From Pseudomonadota bacterium (GTDB lineage: Bacteria > Pseudomonadota > Gammaproteobacteria > Steroidobacterales > Steroidobacteraceae): DNA of 64,000 nt. The translations under genes and the position numbers were made by a program. The DNA lies in assembly GCA_023417315.1 (NCBI GenBank), contig JAEZFW010000083.1, positions 62,001 to 126,000 of the forward strand. Reading direction: 5' to 3'. Each line of letters opens with the position of its first letter. The stretch's first letter is position 1. The notes below the pieces were generated by a model that saw only the letters and a program-made list of their open reading frames with translations, made no database searches and was not told the origin of the DNA. Positions 49,043-58,148 of this stretch are shown here, piece by piece.

Positions 49043-50190
49043 TGATCACTGCACTCGTGAACGGACGTGTGCTCGGCGACAACGGCTTCGAGCTCGGCAA
49101 GGCGGTGCTGCTCCAGGAAGGCCGAATCATCGATGTGCTTGCGGACGACGATTCGCGTATGCGCGGTTGCGAGCAGGTCGATCTCGACGGACAGCTCCTG
49201 CTACCGGGATTCATCGATGTGCAAGTCAACGGCGGCGGCGGCGCGCTCTTCAACGACGACCCATCGGTCGATGCGATCAAGCGGATGGGCAGAGCGCATC
49301 GCCGTTTCGGAACGACTGCGTTCCTGCCGACGCTCATCAGCGACGACCTGCACGTGGTGTCGCGCGCGATCGGTGCAGTGAAGGATGCGATTCATGCGCA
49401 AACGCCGGGTGTGCTTGGCATTCACATCGAGGGGCCGTTTCTCAACGAAGCTCGCAAAGGTGTGCACGATGCTTCGAAGTTCCGCGAGCTCGACGACTCC
49501 GCGATCGCCCTACTCGCCTCGCTCGATCATGGACACACGCTCGTGACGCTCGCGCCCGAGATGACGACGCCGAAGATGATTCGCAAACTCGTACGCGCCG
49601 GCGTAACACTTTCTGCAGGCCACACGAATGCGAGCTACGCGGAAATGCGTGCCGCGCTCGACGAAGGATTGTGCGGATTCACGCACTTGTTCAACGCAAT
49701 GTCGCAGCTCAACGGGCGCGAGCCCGGCGCCGTCGGTGCCGCGCTCGAAGACGATACGAGCTGGTGCGGCATCATTCTCGACGGAGTACACGTGCACCCT
49801 GCAGCGCTGCGAGTCGCACTTCGCTGCCGCCCGCGCGATCGTTTCATGCTCGTGACCGATGCAATGCCAAGCGTCGGCTCCGATCAACCGTGCTTCACGC
49901 TGCAAGGCCGTACGATCACGGTCGATGGCTTAGTGTGCGTGGATCAGGAGGGGCGCCTTGCGGGTTCGAACATGAATATGGCGACCGCAGTCCGCAACGC
50001 TGTGTCGATGCTCGATATCGACCTTGCTGAAGCGGCACGAATGGCGAGCACCTACCCCGCTACATTCTTGCGCCTGGAGCACGAGCTCGGCCGCATCGCG
50101 CCCAACTATCGCGCGAACCTCGTACTAGCGGATGAACAGATGAAGGTGAAGGCGACGTGGATTGATGGCGCCATGGAGCGGCACAGCTGA
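49042..50190 (+). CDS. nagA: N-acetylglucosamine-6-phosphate deacetylase
   Basis: 382 residues, the usual NagA length. It hydrolyses GlcNAc-6-P to GlcN-6-P and acetate. Metal- and substrate-site motifs: PGFIDVQVNGGGGALFNDD, LGIHIEGPFLNEARKGVHD, LSAGHTNASYAEM, GFTHLFNAM, FMLVTDAMPSVGSD. All conserved ligands appear present. It closes the regulator-nagB-nagA operon; a TGACGAG repeat follows directly. Confidence 0.95.
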   Translation: MITALVNGRVLGDNGFELGKAVLLQEGRIIDVLADDDSRMRGCEQVDLDGQLLLPGFIDVQVNGGGGALFNDDPSVDAIKRMGRAHRRFGTTAFLPTLISDDLHVVSRAIGAVKDAIHAQTPGVLGIHIEGPFLNEARKGVHDASKFRELDDSAIALLASLDHGHTLVTLAPEMTTPKMIRKLVRAGVTLSAGHTNASYAEMRAALDEGLCGFTHLFNAMSQLNGREPGAVGAALEDDTSWCGIILDGVHVHPAALRVALRCRPRDRFMLVTDAMPSVGSDQPCFTLQGRTITVDGLVCVDQEGRLAGSNMNMATAVRNAVSMLDIDLAEAARMASTYPATFLRLEHELGRIAPNYRANLVLADEQMKVKATWIDGAMERHS

Positions 50191-50191
50191 A

Positions 50192-50345
50192 GTGACGAGG
50201 TGACGAGCTGGCGAAGTGACGGAGTGACGAGGTCAGAATGACGTGATGCTTCCTGTGTTGTAGTACTGAAGAAACTCAGCCACTCCAAGCATGTCGCGAT
50301 TCCGAGTCTGACTTCGTCACCTCGTCACCCCGTCACTCCGTCACT
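50192..50345. repeat. Inverted 8-bp TGACGAGG array, second copy
   Basis: GTGACGAGGTGACGAGCTGG CGAAGTGACGGAGTGACGAG GTCAG (50193-50238) is the reverse complement of CTGACTTCGTCACCTCGTCA CCCCGTCACTCCGTCACTT (50309-50345). The unit is 8 bp and there are five to six units per arm. It shows the same words as 76-211. It lies between convergent nagA and the YciI gene. Confidence 0.8.
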
Positions 50346-50715
50346 TCCCGGCGCTGGGCGCCGGGTAATAAAGCTGCACCGGCCTCACCTCCAACGTGCG
50401 TGCGCCACATGCGGTGCCGATCATACGAGCGGCATCCATCGCCTCCTCGGTCGTTGGGCAGTCGACCATGTAGAAGCCGAGTAACTGCTCCTTCGTCTCG
50501 GCGAACGGGCCGTCCAGGATGAAGTTCTTGTTGCCTTGTTTCAGCGTTCGCGCGGACGCGGTGGGCATGAGCCGCACGACGGGCCCGAGCTTGTTTTCAG
50601 CCGCGAGCTTCGCCTGCACGACCTCGTGTCGTCCGATCAATTCGTCCATTCGTTCTTTGCTCAAAGCATTGATCTCCGCTTCGGCGTCGTAGATGAGAAC
50701 TGCGTAAAGCGACAC
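50341..50715 (-). CDS. YciI/DGPF-family protein
   Basis: 124 residues, a single YCII-like ferredoxin fold. DGPFAETKEQLLGFYMVDCP is the DGPF signature and HEVVQAKLAAENK the helix. Such proteins have no settled reaction and are often linked to ECF42 sigma factors, one of which lies 10 kb away at 59352. The two YciI copies in this window (other at 60630) share the DGPFAETKEQLLGFY core. Start ATG 50715. It has no neighbour on its strand that forms an operon. Confidence 0.88.
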   Translation of the reverse strand: MSLYAVLIYDAEAEINALSKERMDELIGRHEVVQAKLAAENKLGPVVRLMPTASARTLKQGNKNFILDGPFAETKEQLLGFYMVDCPTTEEAMDAARMIGTACGARTLEVRPVQLYYPAPSAGK

Positions 50716-50854
50716 GGCCTGATTCCTTCTTCGTCGACCAAGAGGAGGCGAATTATGCCTATTCAGCCGATGCGCGCGAGCGCGATAATGAGCTCGACAG
50801 CCTACAGCGTCAGGGCTGCAGAAAGTACAGTGAAGATGTAACGGAGTTGTAGGC

Positions 50855-50985
50855 CTGACGAGTGACGATCAAGGATGGAGCAAGAGTGAGCTCTTGCGGC
50901 GAATGCGGCGAAGAGCAAGATGCAGTCGAGAACAAACTTCCGCCGCGAGGCTAAAGCTGCTTGTCTTGCTCGTCACTCGTCACTG
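50855..50985. repeat. Half-conserved inverted element downstream of ada
   Basis: GACGAGTGACGATCAAGG (50857-50874) faces CTTGCTCGTCACTCGTCACTG (50962-50982, which includes the end of the ada gene). Within it, GCGGCGAATGCGGCGAAGAG (50897-50916) faces CTTCCGCCGCGAGG, related to the 9-bp element. Elements of two families appear nested here. Confidence 0.6.
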
Positions 50986-52063
50986 CATTGCTCGCTTCTT
51001 TCTCGAGCAGTGCGCGCTTGCGCTCTACGCCCCATCGATAGCCCGAGAGTGCGCCATCGTTGCGAATGACGCGGTGACACGGGATGGCGACCGCGATTGC
51101 ATTCGATGCGCACGCGCTCGCGACCGCACGCACTGCCTTCGGCGCGCCGATTCGTTGCGCGAGTTGCGAGTACGTCACGGTCTCGCCCGCCGGCACGTGC
51201 CGCAACGCCTGCCACACACGTTGTTGAAAGCTCGTGCCCCGCACATCGAGCGGTAAGCTGAGCCCGATGCTTGGTGACTCGACGAACGCCACAACCGCGG
51301 CGATCGTGCGCTCGAAATCGCGATCGCCACCGATCAAGTCTGCACGTGAGAAGCGGTCCTGAAGCTCGCGCACGAGCGCATCCGGATCATCGCCCAAGAG
51401 AATCGCGCAAATTCCTCGGTCGCTCTGCGCAACTAAAATAGATCCAAGCGAGCACTCCGCCACCGCGAACTTGATGGCGACGTTTGCGCCACCAGCGCGA
51501 TAGTCGCGAGGAGTCATGCCCAGCATGGCACTCGCGTTCTCGTAGAAGCGGCTGTTCGATCCATAGCCGGCATCGAAGATGGCATCGGTGATACGCGCCC
51601 CGCTACGGAGTCGGTCTCGCACGCGATGCTCGCGCCGCGCAGCCGCGTACTGCCGGGGCGTGGTGCCAGTGAGCTGCTTGAAAATCCGATGGAAGTGATA
51701 CGGGCTCAAGCCAACATGCTTCGCCAGCGCATCCAAGGACGGCAGCTCATCCGAGCGATCGATCAACCGGCATGCCTTCGTAACTTTCGCCCCGTACTGC
51801 TCGCGTAGCGAGGGCTGATCGGGCTTGCAGCGCTTGCACGCTCGGAAGCCTGCCGCCTGCGCGTCTTTGCCACTTGCGAAGAACCGCACGTTCTCCGGCC
51901 GCGCAAGTCGTGCAGCGCACGAGGGCCTGCAATACACACCGGTGGTCGCGACGGAATAGACGAACGAACCATCTGCGCCAGCGTCACGCGCCATCACCGC
52001 CCGCCACCGCGGATCGCTTTGGGTCGCGACTGCGCGTGCCGTCACTCGTGCCGCTGCGTTCAT
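50951..52063 (-). CDS. ada: Ada: DNA-methyl sensor and O6-methylguanine methyltransferase
   Basis: 370 residues. N-terminal Zn/methylphosphotriester domain with Cys in TTGVYCRPSCAARL and FRACKRCKPD; AraC-type HTH (~95-190: HVGLSPYHFHRIFKQLTG, ITDAIFDAGYGSNSRFYENA); C-terminal O6-methylguanine methyltransferase (~205-355) with the acceptor Cys in IAVAIPCHRVIRNDG (~328). It both repairs methylated DNA and switches on the adaptive response. All active residues look intact. Start ATG 52063. The 3' end runs into a TGACGAG repeat arm, so the C-terminus (SDEQDKQL) may be repeat-derived. Confidence 0.93.
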   Translation of the reverse strand: MNAAARVTARAVATQSDPRWRAVMARDAGADGSFVYSVATTGVYCRPSCAARLARPENVRFFASGKDAQAAGFRACKRCKPDQPSLREQYGAKVTKACRLIDRSDELPSLDALAKHVGLSPYHFHRIFKQLTGTTPRQYAAARREHRVRDRLRSGARITDAIFDAGYGSNSRFYENASAMLGMTPRDYRAGGANVAIKFAVAECSLGSILVAQSDRGICAILLGDDPDALVRELQDRFSRADLIGGDRDFERTIAAVVAFVESPSIGLSLPLDVRGTSFQQRVWQALRHVPAGETVTYSQLAQRIGAPKAVRAVASACASNAIAVAIPCHRVIRNDGALSGYRWGVERKRALLEKEASNAVTSDEQDKQL

Positions 52064-52341
52064 GTGCTAGCTCTCTCGTTGAACATGGGCGAACCGTACG
52101 CCTGAGGCCGCGAAAGAACTCTCCGCTGCTTGCGGCGAAATTGCACGCTGTAGGCGGAAGTGTACCGCTCGCAGACGCTGGACCCATTCGCACCTTACGC
52201 CTCATGGGCAGAAACCTTCGATTGATCGCAGTCATTGCTCAGCTCATCGCGCGCGCAAAACCTTTTGGGCGGGGATGTGTCACAAGGACGTCGCCGCGCC
52301 CTCTCGCGTCTGCGCTTCACAAAAAAAGACCCGCGTGGACG

Positions 52342-52371
52342 TTGACTCAGGGCCCTCAAACGCATGAGAAT
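52342..52371 (+). promoter_or_regulatory. Promoter of the efflux operon
   Basis: TTGACT (52342-52347) and GAGAAT (52366-52371) are separated by 18 bases. The -10 lies inside the left half of the palindrome at 52365-52386, so a repressor bound there would block polymerase. Confidence 0.5.
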
Positions 52372-52386
52372 AAACGTTCATTCTCA
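52365..52386. promoter_or_regulatory. Near-perfect 22-bp palindrome, TetR-type operator
   Basis: The 22 bases 52365-52386 read TGAGAAT-A-AACGTT-C-ATTCTCA. One mismatch pair (A at 52372 against C at 52379) breaks an otherwise perfect dyad centred on AACGTT. AACGTT-centred palindromes are common TetR-family operators. It lies 28 bases before the adaptor gene and one of the two TetR genes at the end of the operon is the likely ligand. Confidence 0.65.
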
Positions 52387-52414
52387 TCTCTCTTCTTAGC
52401 ATTTCCGGGGCTTT

Positions 52415-53557
52415 ATGCGCTTTTCGAGCATTTCAGGCGTTCTGGTCGTCGCCTTATTGTCCGGCTGTGGGAATGATGCGCCTCCTCCCGCCCCGCCGCC
52501 GCCGGAAGTCGGTGTCGTGACACTCGCGTCGCAAACCGTGAGCGATATCAGAAACTTACCCGGCCGCACGTCCGCATTCGTCATCGCAGAAGTGCGTCCT
52601 CAAGTCACAGGCATCATTCAGAAGCGCCTGTTTGAGGAAGGCAGCGAAGTGAAAGCAGGTCAACCGCTGTATCAGCTCGACGATGCAATCTATCGGGCGG
52701 AAGTGGCGAGCCGCAAAGCGGCGCTCGCAAGGGCCCAGGCAACGGTCAAGGCCGCGAAGCTCACGGCAGATCGTACGACCGAGCTTGCGAAGATCGACGC
52801 AGTGAGCACGCAGGAAGCGGAGAACGCCACCGCGGCGCTTCAGCAAGCGACCGCGGACGTGGCGTCCGCCGAGGCAGCGCTACGCCAAGCAGAAGTGAAT
52901 CTTAGCTACGCGCGGATTACCTCTCCGATCTCAGGGCGCACGGGCAAGTCCAACTTCACCCAAGGAGCGCTCGTCACGGCGAATCAAGACATGCCGCTCA
53001 CGACAGTGCAGCAGCTCGATCCGATCTATGTCGATCTGCAACAGTCGAGCAGCGAGCTACTGCGTCTACGACAAGATTTCGCCGGTTCGAATCTGGATCA
53101 AAGCGCGCCGGTGCGAATCGTGCTCGAGAACGGCACGAACTCTAAGCACGAAGGCGAGCTCAAGTTTGCGGACGTGAGCGTTGATCCGCAGACGGGCAGC
53201 TTCGGTCTGCGCGCCGTCGTCCCGAATCCCGAGCGACTTCTCCTGCCCGGCATGTATGTGCGTGCCGTGCTCGAGCGAGGTCAACGTCAAGATGCCGTCC
53301 TCGCGCCGCAACGTGCGATCACGCGCGATGCGAGAGGCAACGGCGTCGCACTCATCGTGACGGCCGACAACAAGATCGAGCAGCGCGTCGTCACGACAGC
53401 GCGCACGGTCGGAGATCAATGGTTGATCGACAAAGGTCTGAACGCCGGCGAACGCGTCGTCGTCGAAGGACTGCAGAAAGTTCAGCCCGGCATGACGGTG
53501 ACGCCCGTCGAAGCAGGTGCGGCCCGCACCGCCGAAGCGGCAGCCGGCACGCGCTAA
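52415..53557 (+). CDS. RND efflux periplasmic adaptor (MFP)
   Basis: 380 residues. A lipoprotein signal ends at VVALLSGCGN (lipobox LLSGC, Cys ~18). It has the AcrA-type hairpin and barrel: RPQVTGIIQKRLFEEGSEVK (lipoyl), QLDDAIYRAEVASRKAALAR and ELAKIDAVSTQEAENATAAL (alpha-hairpin), SYARITSPISGRTGKSNFTQ, and the membrane-proximal domain (GERVVVEGLQKVQPGMTVTP). It bridges the RND pump to the outer-membrane factor. ATG 52415; next gene 12 bases on. Confidence 0.92.
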   Translation: MRFSSISGVLVVALLSGCGNDAPPPAPPPPEVGVVTLASQTVSDIRNLPGRTSAFVIAEVRPQVTGIIQKRLFEEGSEVKAGQPLYQLDDAIYRAEVASRKAALARAQATVKAAKLTADRTTELAKIDAVSTQEAENATAALQQATADVASAEAALRQAEVNLSYARITSPISGRTGKSNFTQGALVTANQDMPLTTVQQLDPIYVDLQQSSSELLRLRQDFAGSNLDQSAPVRIVLENGTNSKHEGELKFADVSVDPQTGSFGLRAVVPNPERLLLPGMYVRAVLERGQRQDAVLAPQRAITRDARGNGVALIVTADNKIEQRVVTTARTVGDQWLIDKGLNAGERVVVEGLQKVQPGMTVTPVEAGAARTAEAAAGTR

Positions 53558-53569
53558 ACGGAGCATTCC

Positions 53570-56500
53570 ATGGCCAGATTCTTCATCGACCGCCCGGTTT
53601 TCGCATGGGTGATCGCGATCATCATCATGCTCGCGGGCGCGTTGTCGATCACCACGTTACCGATCTCGCGCTATCCGACGATCGCGCCGCCTTCGGTCAA
53701 CATCAACGCCGTTTATCCAGGCGCCTCGGCACAGACCGTCGAAGAGTCGGTCACCCAGATCATCGAGCAAAACATGAAGGGCCTCGATGGGCTCTTGTAT
53801 ATGTCCTCGACGAGCAGCGCGAACGGTAACGTCGGCATCACGCTCACGTTCGACAGCGATGTCGATCCGGACATCGCGCAGGTGCAAGTCCAGAACAAGC
53901 TGCAGCTCGCAACCCCGCTCCTGCCGCAGATCGTGCAGCAGCAAGGCGTCAGCGTGACGAAGTCGAACACCGGCTTCCTGATGGTCATCGGCTTCGTCTC
54001 CGAAGACAACAGCATGAATCGCACCGATATCGCCGACTTCATGACGGCGAGCATCGTCGATCCCTTGAGCCGAGTGGCAGGCGTCGGCAACGTTCAAGTG
54101 TTCGGGGCGCAGTATGCGATGCGCATTTGGCTCGATCCGGACAAGCTCAACACCTATCGGCTCACACCCAGTGATGTGAGCGCTGCCATCCAGGCGCAAA
54201 ATGCTCAGGTGTCCGTGGGGCAACTCGGGGCTGCACCTTCGATCCAAGGGCAGCAGCTCAACGCGACGATCACGGCGCGAGGGCGCCTGCAAACCCCCGA
54301 GCAGTTTCGCGACATCGTGCTGCGCAGTGGCATCGATGGTTCGGCACTCAAGCTCGGAGAAGTGGCACGCGTCGAGCTCGGCGCGGCCGACTACAACTTC
54401 ATCAGCCGCTACAACACAGCGGAGGCCACGGGTCTCGCTGTCTCGCTCGCAACCAATGCGAACGCGCTGGAAACTGCGCAAGGCGTCGAAGCGCTACTGG
54501 AGGAGCTCGAGCCAACCTTCCCGCCAGGACTACGCGCGGTCACTCCGTTCGATACGACACCCTTCGTTCGAGTCTCCATCAAGGAAGTGATCAAGACGCT
54601 CGCCGAAGCGATCATTCTGGTGTTCCTCGTCATGCTGCTGTTCTTGCAGAACTTCCGCGCGACGCTAATTCCGACGATCGCGGTGCCGGTCGTGCTGCTT
54701 GGAACGTTCGGCGTGCTAGCGGCAGCCGGCTTTTCGATCAATATGCTGACGATGTTCGCGATGGTGCTCGCGATCGGTCTGCTCGTCGACGATGCGATCG
54801 TCGTCGTCGAAAACGTCGAGCGCGTCATGCGCGAGGACGGCTTGCCGCCTCTCGAGGCCACACGCAAGTCGATGTCGCAGATCACCGGCGCCCTCGTCGG
54901 CATTGCGCTCGTGTTGTCTGCAGTGTTCTTGCCGATGGCGTTCCTCGGTGGATCCACCGGCGTCATCTATCGGCAGTTCTCGATCACGATCGTCTCTGCG
55001 ATGGCACTCTCGGTGCTCGTGGCGCTCGTGCTCACACCAGCGCTGTGCGCCACGCTGTTGAAGCCGATCGATGCGGAGCATCACGAAGCGAAAGGCGGCT
55101 TCTTCGGCTGGTTCAATCGCAAGTTCGACAGCAGCAACGAGAAGTATCGCGGCATCGTCTCTCGAATGCTGTCGAAACCGGCTCGCTCGCTCGCGGTGTA
55201 TGGCGCGATCGTGATCGTCATGGTGATCATGTTCATGCGCCTGCCGACCTCGTTCTTGCCGGACGAAGATCAGGGCGTACTGTTCGTGCAGATCCAAGCG
55301 CCAGTCGGCGCGACTCAAGCTCGTACGATGCGCGTGATCGAGCAGGTCGAGCAGCACTTCTTGCAGAACGAGAAGGACACGATCGAGTCGGTGTTCACGG
55401 TCCAAGGTTTCAGCTTTGGCGGTACCGGTCAGAACACCGGAATCGCGTTCGTAAACCTGAAGGATTGGGATGAGCGCGAGGACGAATCGCTGAGTGTAGG
55501 CGCCGTTGCCGGACGTGCGATGGCAGCGTTCAGCCAGATCAAGGATGCGATGGTGTTTGCATTCCCCCCACCGGCTCTGCCCGAGCTCGGACGAGCGCAG
55601 GGCTTCGCGTTCTATCTTCAAGATAACCTGGGTCGCGGACATGACGAGCTCATGGCGGCCCGCAACCAATTTCTCGGGGCGGCTGCGCAAAGCAAGCTGC
55701 TCGTGAACGTACGCCCGAACGGTCAGGAGGACACACCGGAATTCCGGCTCGACATCGACGCGGAGAAAGCGGGTGCGCTCGGCTTGTCGATGGCTGCGAT
55801 CAATCAAACCCTGCAGATCGCGTGGGGCGGCCAATACATCGATGACTTCGTCGACCGCGGCCGCGTCAAGCGCGTGTATTTGCAGGCGGATGCCCCGTTC
55901 CGAATGGTGCCGGAAGACTTTCAACGGTGGTACGTCCGTAACGACGCGGGCGATATGGTGCCGTTCTCATCCTTCGCCAACTGGCGTTGGGATTACGGCT
56001 CGCCACGGCTCGAACGGTTCGATGGCCTTCCGGCTGTGGAGTTGAACGGGGAAGCGGCGCCGGGTATCAGCTCTGGCGATGCCATGGCGGAAGTCGAGCG
56101 GCTCGTTGAAGCGCTTCCGCCCGGGTACAGCATCGCGTGGACCGGCGCGTCATATCAGGAACGCGAAGCGGGCGCCCAGACGCCCATGCTGTACACGCTC
56201 TCGGTACTCGTCGTGTTTCTCTGTCTCGCTGCGTTGTACGAGAGTTGGGCGATCCCCGCGTCCGTCATGCTAGTCGTTCCACTCGGCATCGCCGGCGCGG
56301 TGTTGGCAACGATGTTCCGAGGTCTCGAGCGCGATGTGTACTTCCAAGTCGCCATGCTCACGACCGTCGGCCTCGCGAGCAAGAACGCCGTGCTCATCGT
56401 CGAGTTCGCAAAGCTCAATCTCGAACACGGCATGAGTCTCATCGACAGCGTGATGCATGCGATACGCGATCGCCTGCGTCCGATCGTCATGACATCGATG

Positions 56501-56731
56501 GCGTTCGGTCTTGGCGTGCTGCCGCTTGCCCTCGCGACAGGCGCCGGCTCGGGCGCTCAGCGTGCAATCGGCACGGGCGTGGTGGGCGGCATGCTCGCGG
56601 GTACGTTCCTAGGCATCTTCTTCGTGCCGTTGTTCTTCGTGCTGGTGCAGAAGCTCGTGCGTCGTTGGCGCAAGAGCGAGTCTGCGCCCGCACCCGTCGG
56701 CACTTTGGATCAGGGTCCGGCACATGTTTAA
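53570..56731 (+). CDS. RND multidrug efflux pump (AcrB/MexB family, HAE1)
   Basis: 1053 residues, twelve TM helices and two large periplasmic domains. MARFFIDRPVFAWVIAIIIM at the start, the proton-relay Asp pair at ~407-408 in GLLVDDAIVVVENVERVM, Lys ~938 in GLASKNAVLIVEFAKLN, and GVLPLALATGAGSGAQRA. It uses proton influx to expel hydrophobic drugs or other amphiphiles through the outer-membrane partner. Its stop lies 8 bases past the start of the outer-membrane gene, which overlaps. Confidence 0.96.
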   Translation: MARFFIDRPVFAWVIAIIIMLAGALSITTLPISRYPTIAPPSVNINAVYPGASAQTVEESVTQIIEQNMKGLDGLLYMSSTSSANGNVGITLTFDSDVDPDIAQVQVQNKLQLATPLLPQIVQQQGVSVTKSNTGFLMVIGFVSEDNSMNRTDIADFMTASIVDPLSRVAGVGNVQVFGAQYAMRIWLDPDKLNTYRLTPSDVSAAIQAQNAQVSVGQLGAAPSIQGQQLNATITARGRLQTPEQFRDIVLRSGIDGSALKLGEVARVELGAADYNFISRYNTAEATGLAVSLATNANALETAQGVEALLEELEPTFPPGLRAVTPFDTTPFVRVSIKEVIKTLAEAIILVFLVMLLFLQNFRATLIPTIAVPVVLLGTFGVLAAAGFSINMLTMFAMVLAIGLLVDDAIVVVENVERVMREDGLPPLEATRKSMSQITGALVGIALVLSAVFLPMAFLGGSTGVIYRQFSITIVSAMALSVLVALVLTPALCATLLKPIDAEHHEAKGGFFGWFNRKFDSSNEKYRGIVSRMLSKPARSLAVYGAIVIVMVIMFMRLPTSFLPDEDQGVLFVQIQAPVGATQARTMRVIEQVEQHFLQNEKDTIESVFTVQGFSFGGTGQNTGIAFVNLKDWDEREDESLSVGAVAGRAMAAFSQIKDAMVFAFPPPALPELGRAQGFAFYLQDNLGRGHDELMAARNQFLGAAAQSKLLVNVRPNGQEDTPEFRLDIDAEKAGALGLSMAAINQTLQIAWGGQYIDDFVDRGRVKRVYLQADAPFRMVPEDFQRWYVRNDAGDMVPFSSFANWRWDYGSPRLERFDGLPAVELNGEAAPGISSGDAMAEVERLVEALPPGYSIAWTGASYQEREAGAQTPMLYTLSVLVVFLCLAALYESWAIPASVMLVVPLGIAGAVLATMFRGLERDVYFQVAMLTTVGLASKNAVLIVEFAKLNLEHGMSLIDSVMHAIRDRLRPIVMTSMAFGLGVLPLALATGAGSGAQRAIGTGVVGGMLAGTFLGIFFVPLFFVLVQKLVRRWRKSESAPAPVGTLDQGPAHV

Positions 56732-58148
56732 GGCGGTCAGAATCCTCCCAATCGCTACGCTGCTGCTCGCGAGCGGCGCGTGTACGCTTGCGCCGCGCTA
56801 CGAGCGGCCCGAGCCTCCCGTTCCCGATGAGTGGCATGCGCCTATCGGTGCACCGGCCATGAAGGCGACAGAAGGCGAATCGATCGACGCGTTGCCTTGG
56901 CGCGAGTTCGTGCGCTCGCCGAAGCTCGAAGGGCTCATCGAGCTGGCGCTCGAGAACAACCGCGATCTGCGAGTCGCAGCTCTGAACGTCGAGCGCGCAC
57001 GCGGCCTCTATCGAATTCAGCGCGCCGACTTGCTGCCGAATGCTGATGTGGCGGGAACGTATCGCCGTGAGCGTATCCCCCCATCGCAGGCCATCCTAGG
57101 TCGCGATGGTATCGCGGAACAGTACAGCGCCACCGTTGGTGCGGCTTTCGAGCTGGATTTCTTCGGCCGGCTGCGCAGCCTGAACCGCGCGGCGCTCGAG
57201 GATTTCCTCGCACAGGAGTCGTCGCGTCGCAGCGTGCAGATCAGCTTGATTGCGGAAGTCGCACAGGCATTCCTGATCACTGCCAACGATCTGGCACTCA
57301 GGGATCTCGCCGAGGCGACCGTGCGCAATCAAGACGAGTGGTTTGCGCTCACTCGAGAGCGACACCGCTTAGGTGCGGCATCCGGGCTCGAGCTGAACCA
57401 AGCTCAGACACAAGTCGAAAGCGCGCGCGCGGACGCGGCTCGCTACGAGGGCGATGCCGCACGCGACCTCAACGCGTTGCGCGTGCTCGTCGGAACGAAC
57501 ATACCGGCCGAACTGCTGCCCGGGAGTGCGGACGCACAGACCGCTCTGCTTGGATCGGTGCCGGTTGAGTTACCCTCGCGTGTTTTGCTCAACCGTCCTG
57601 ACATACTGGCGGCCGAGCACACCTTGCGCGCGGCGAACGCCAACATCGGTGCGGCGCGCGCAGCCTTCTTTCCCACGATCTCGCTCACCGGCAGCGCCGG
57701 CTATATCAGCACCGAGCTGTCGGGCTTGTTCGAATCGCAGAATCGCACTTGGAGCTTCGTGCCTCAGATCGCCGTTCCGATCTTCCAGGGCGGTCGCTTG
57801 AAGGCAGGGCTCGATGTTGCGCATGTCGATCGCCAAATCGCGCTCGCGCGCTACGAGCAGAGCATTCAGATCGGCTTTCAGGAAGTGAACGATGCGCTCG
57901 CTCTGACCGGTACGCTGGCTCGTCAGCGTGAAGCGCAAGAACGACTCGTCGGTGCCTCGGCGCGCGCATTCGAGCTTTCGCAGGCGCGGCGCGAAGCAGG
58001 TCAAGAGAGCTATCTAACCTTGCTCGATGCGCAGCGCAGCTACTACGGCGCGCAGCAAGGCTTGATCTCCACCAGGCTCGCGGAGCAGGCGAACATCGTC
58101 ACGCTGTATCGAGCGCTCGGCGGCGGCTGGGAGGACGAGCGCACATGA
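56724..58148 (+). CDS. Outer-membrane efflux lipoprotein (NodT/OprM family)
   Basis: 474 residues. Lipoprotein signal: RILPIATLLLASGACTLAPR with Cys at ~20. Two homologous outer-membrane-efflux repeats (~60-240 and ~265-465): ELALENNRDLRVAALNVERA, FELDFFGRLRSLNRAALEDF, RVLLNRPDILAAEHTLRAAN, SAGYISTELSGLF. It forms the trimeric exit duct of the RND system. The start codon overlaps the pump gene, so translation is coupled. Confidence 0.94.
   Translation: MFKAVRILPIATLLLASGACTLAPRYERPEPPVPDEWHAPIGAPAMKATEGESIDALPWREFVRSPKLEGLIELALENNRDLRVAALNVERARGLYRIQRADLLPNADVAGTYRRERIPPSQAILGRDGIAEQYSATVGAAFELDFFGRLRSLNRAALEDFLAQESSRRSVQISLIAEVAQAFLITANDLALRDLAEATVRNQDEWFALTRERHRLGAASGLELNQAQTQVESARADAARYEGDAARDLNALRVLVGTNIPAELLPGSADAQTALLGSVPVELPSRVLLNRPDILAAEHTLRAANANIGAARAAFFPTISLTGSAGYISTELSGLFESQNRTWSFVPQIAVPIFQGGRLKAGLDVAHVDRQIALARYEQSIQIGFQEVNDALALTGTLARQREAQERLVGASARAFELSQARREAGQESYLTLLDAQRSYYGAQQGLISTRLAEQANIVTLYRALGGGWEDERT

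Larger units (their letters stand above)
52064..52414. other. Divergent promoter region of ada and the efflux operon
   Basis: 351 bases. Apart from the promoter and palindrome at its right end and the ada start at its left, I see no gene and no spacer repeat. Confidence 0.4.

Noticed and set aside
54716..55924. 402-residue open frame on the minus strand
   Set aside because: Antisense shadow of the RND pump; His/Arg-rich and without motifs.
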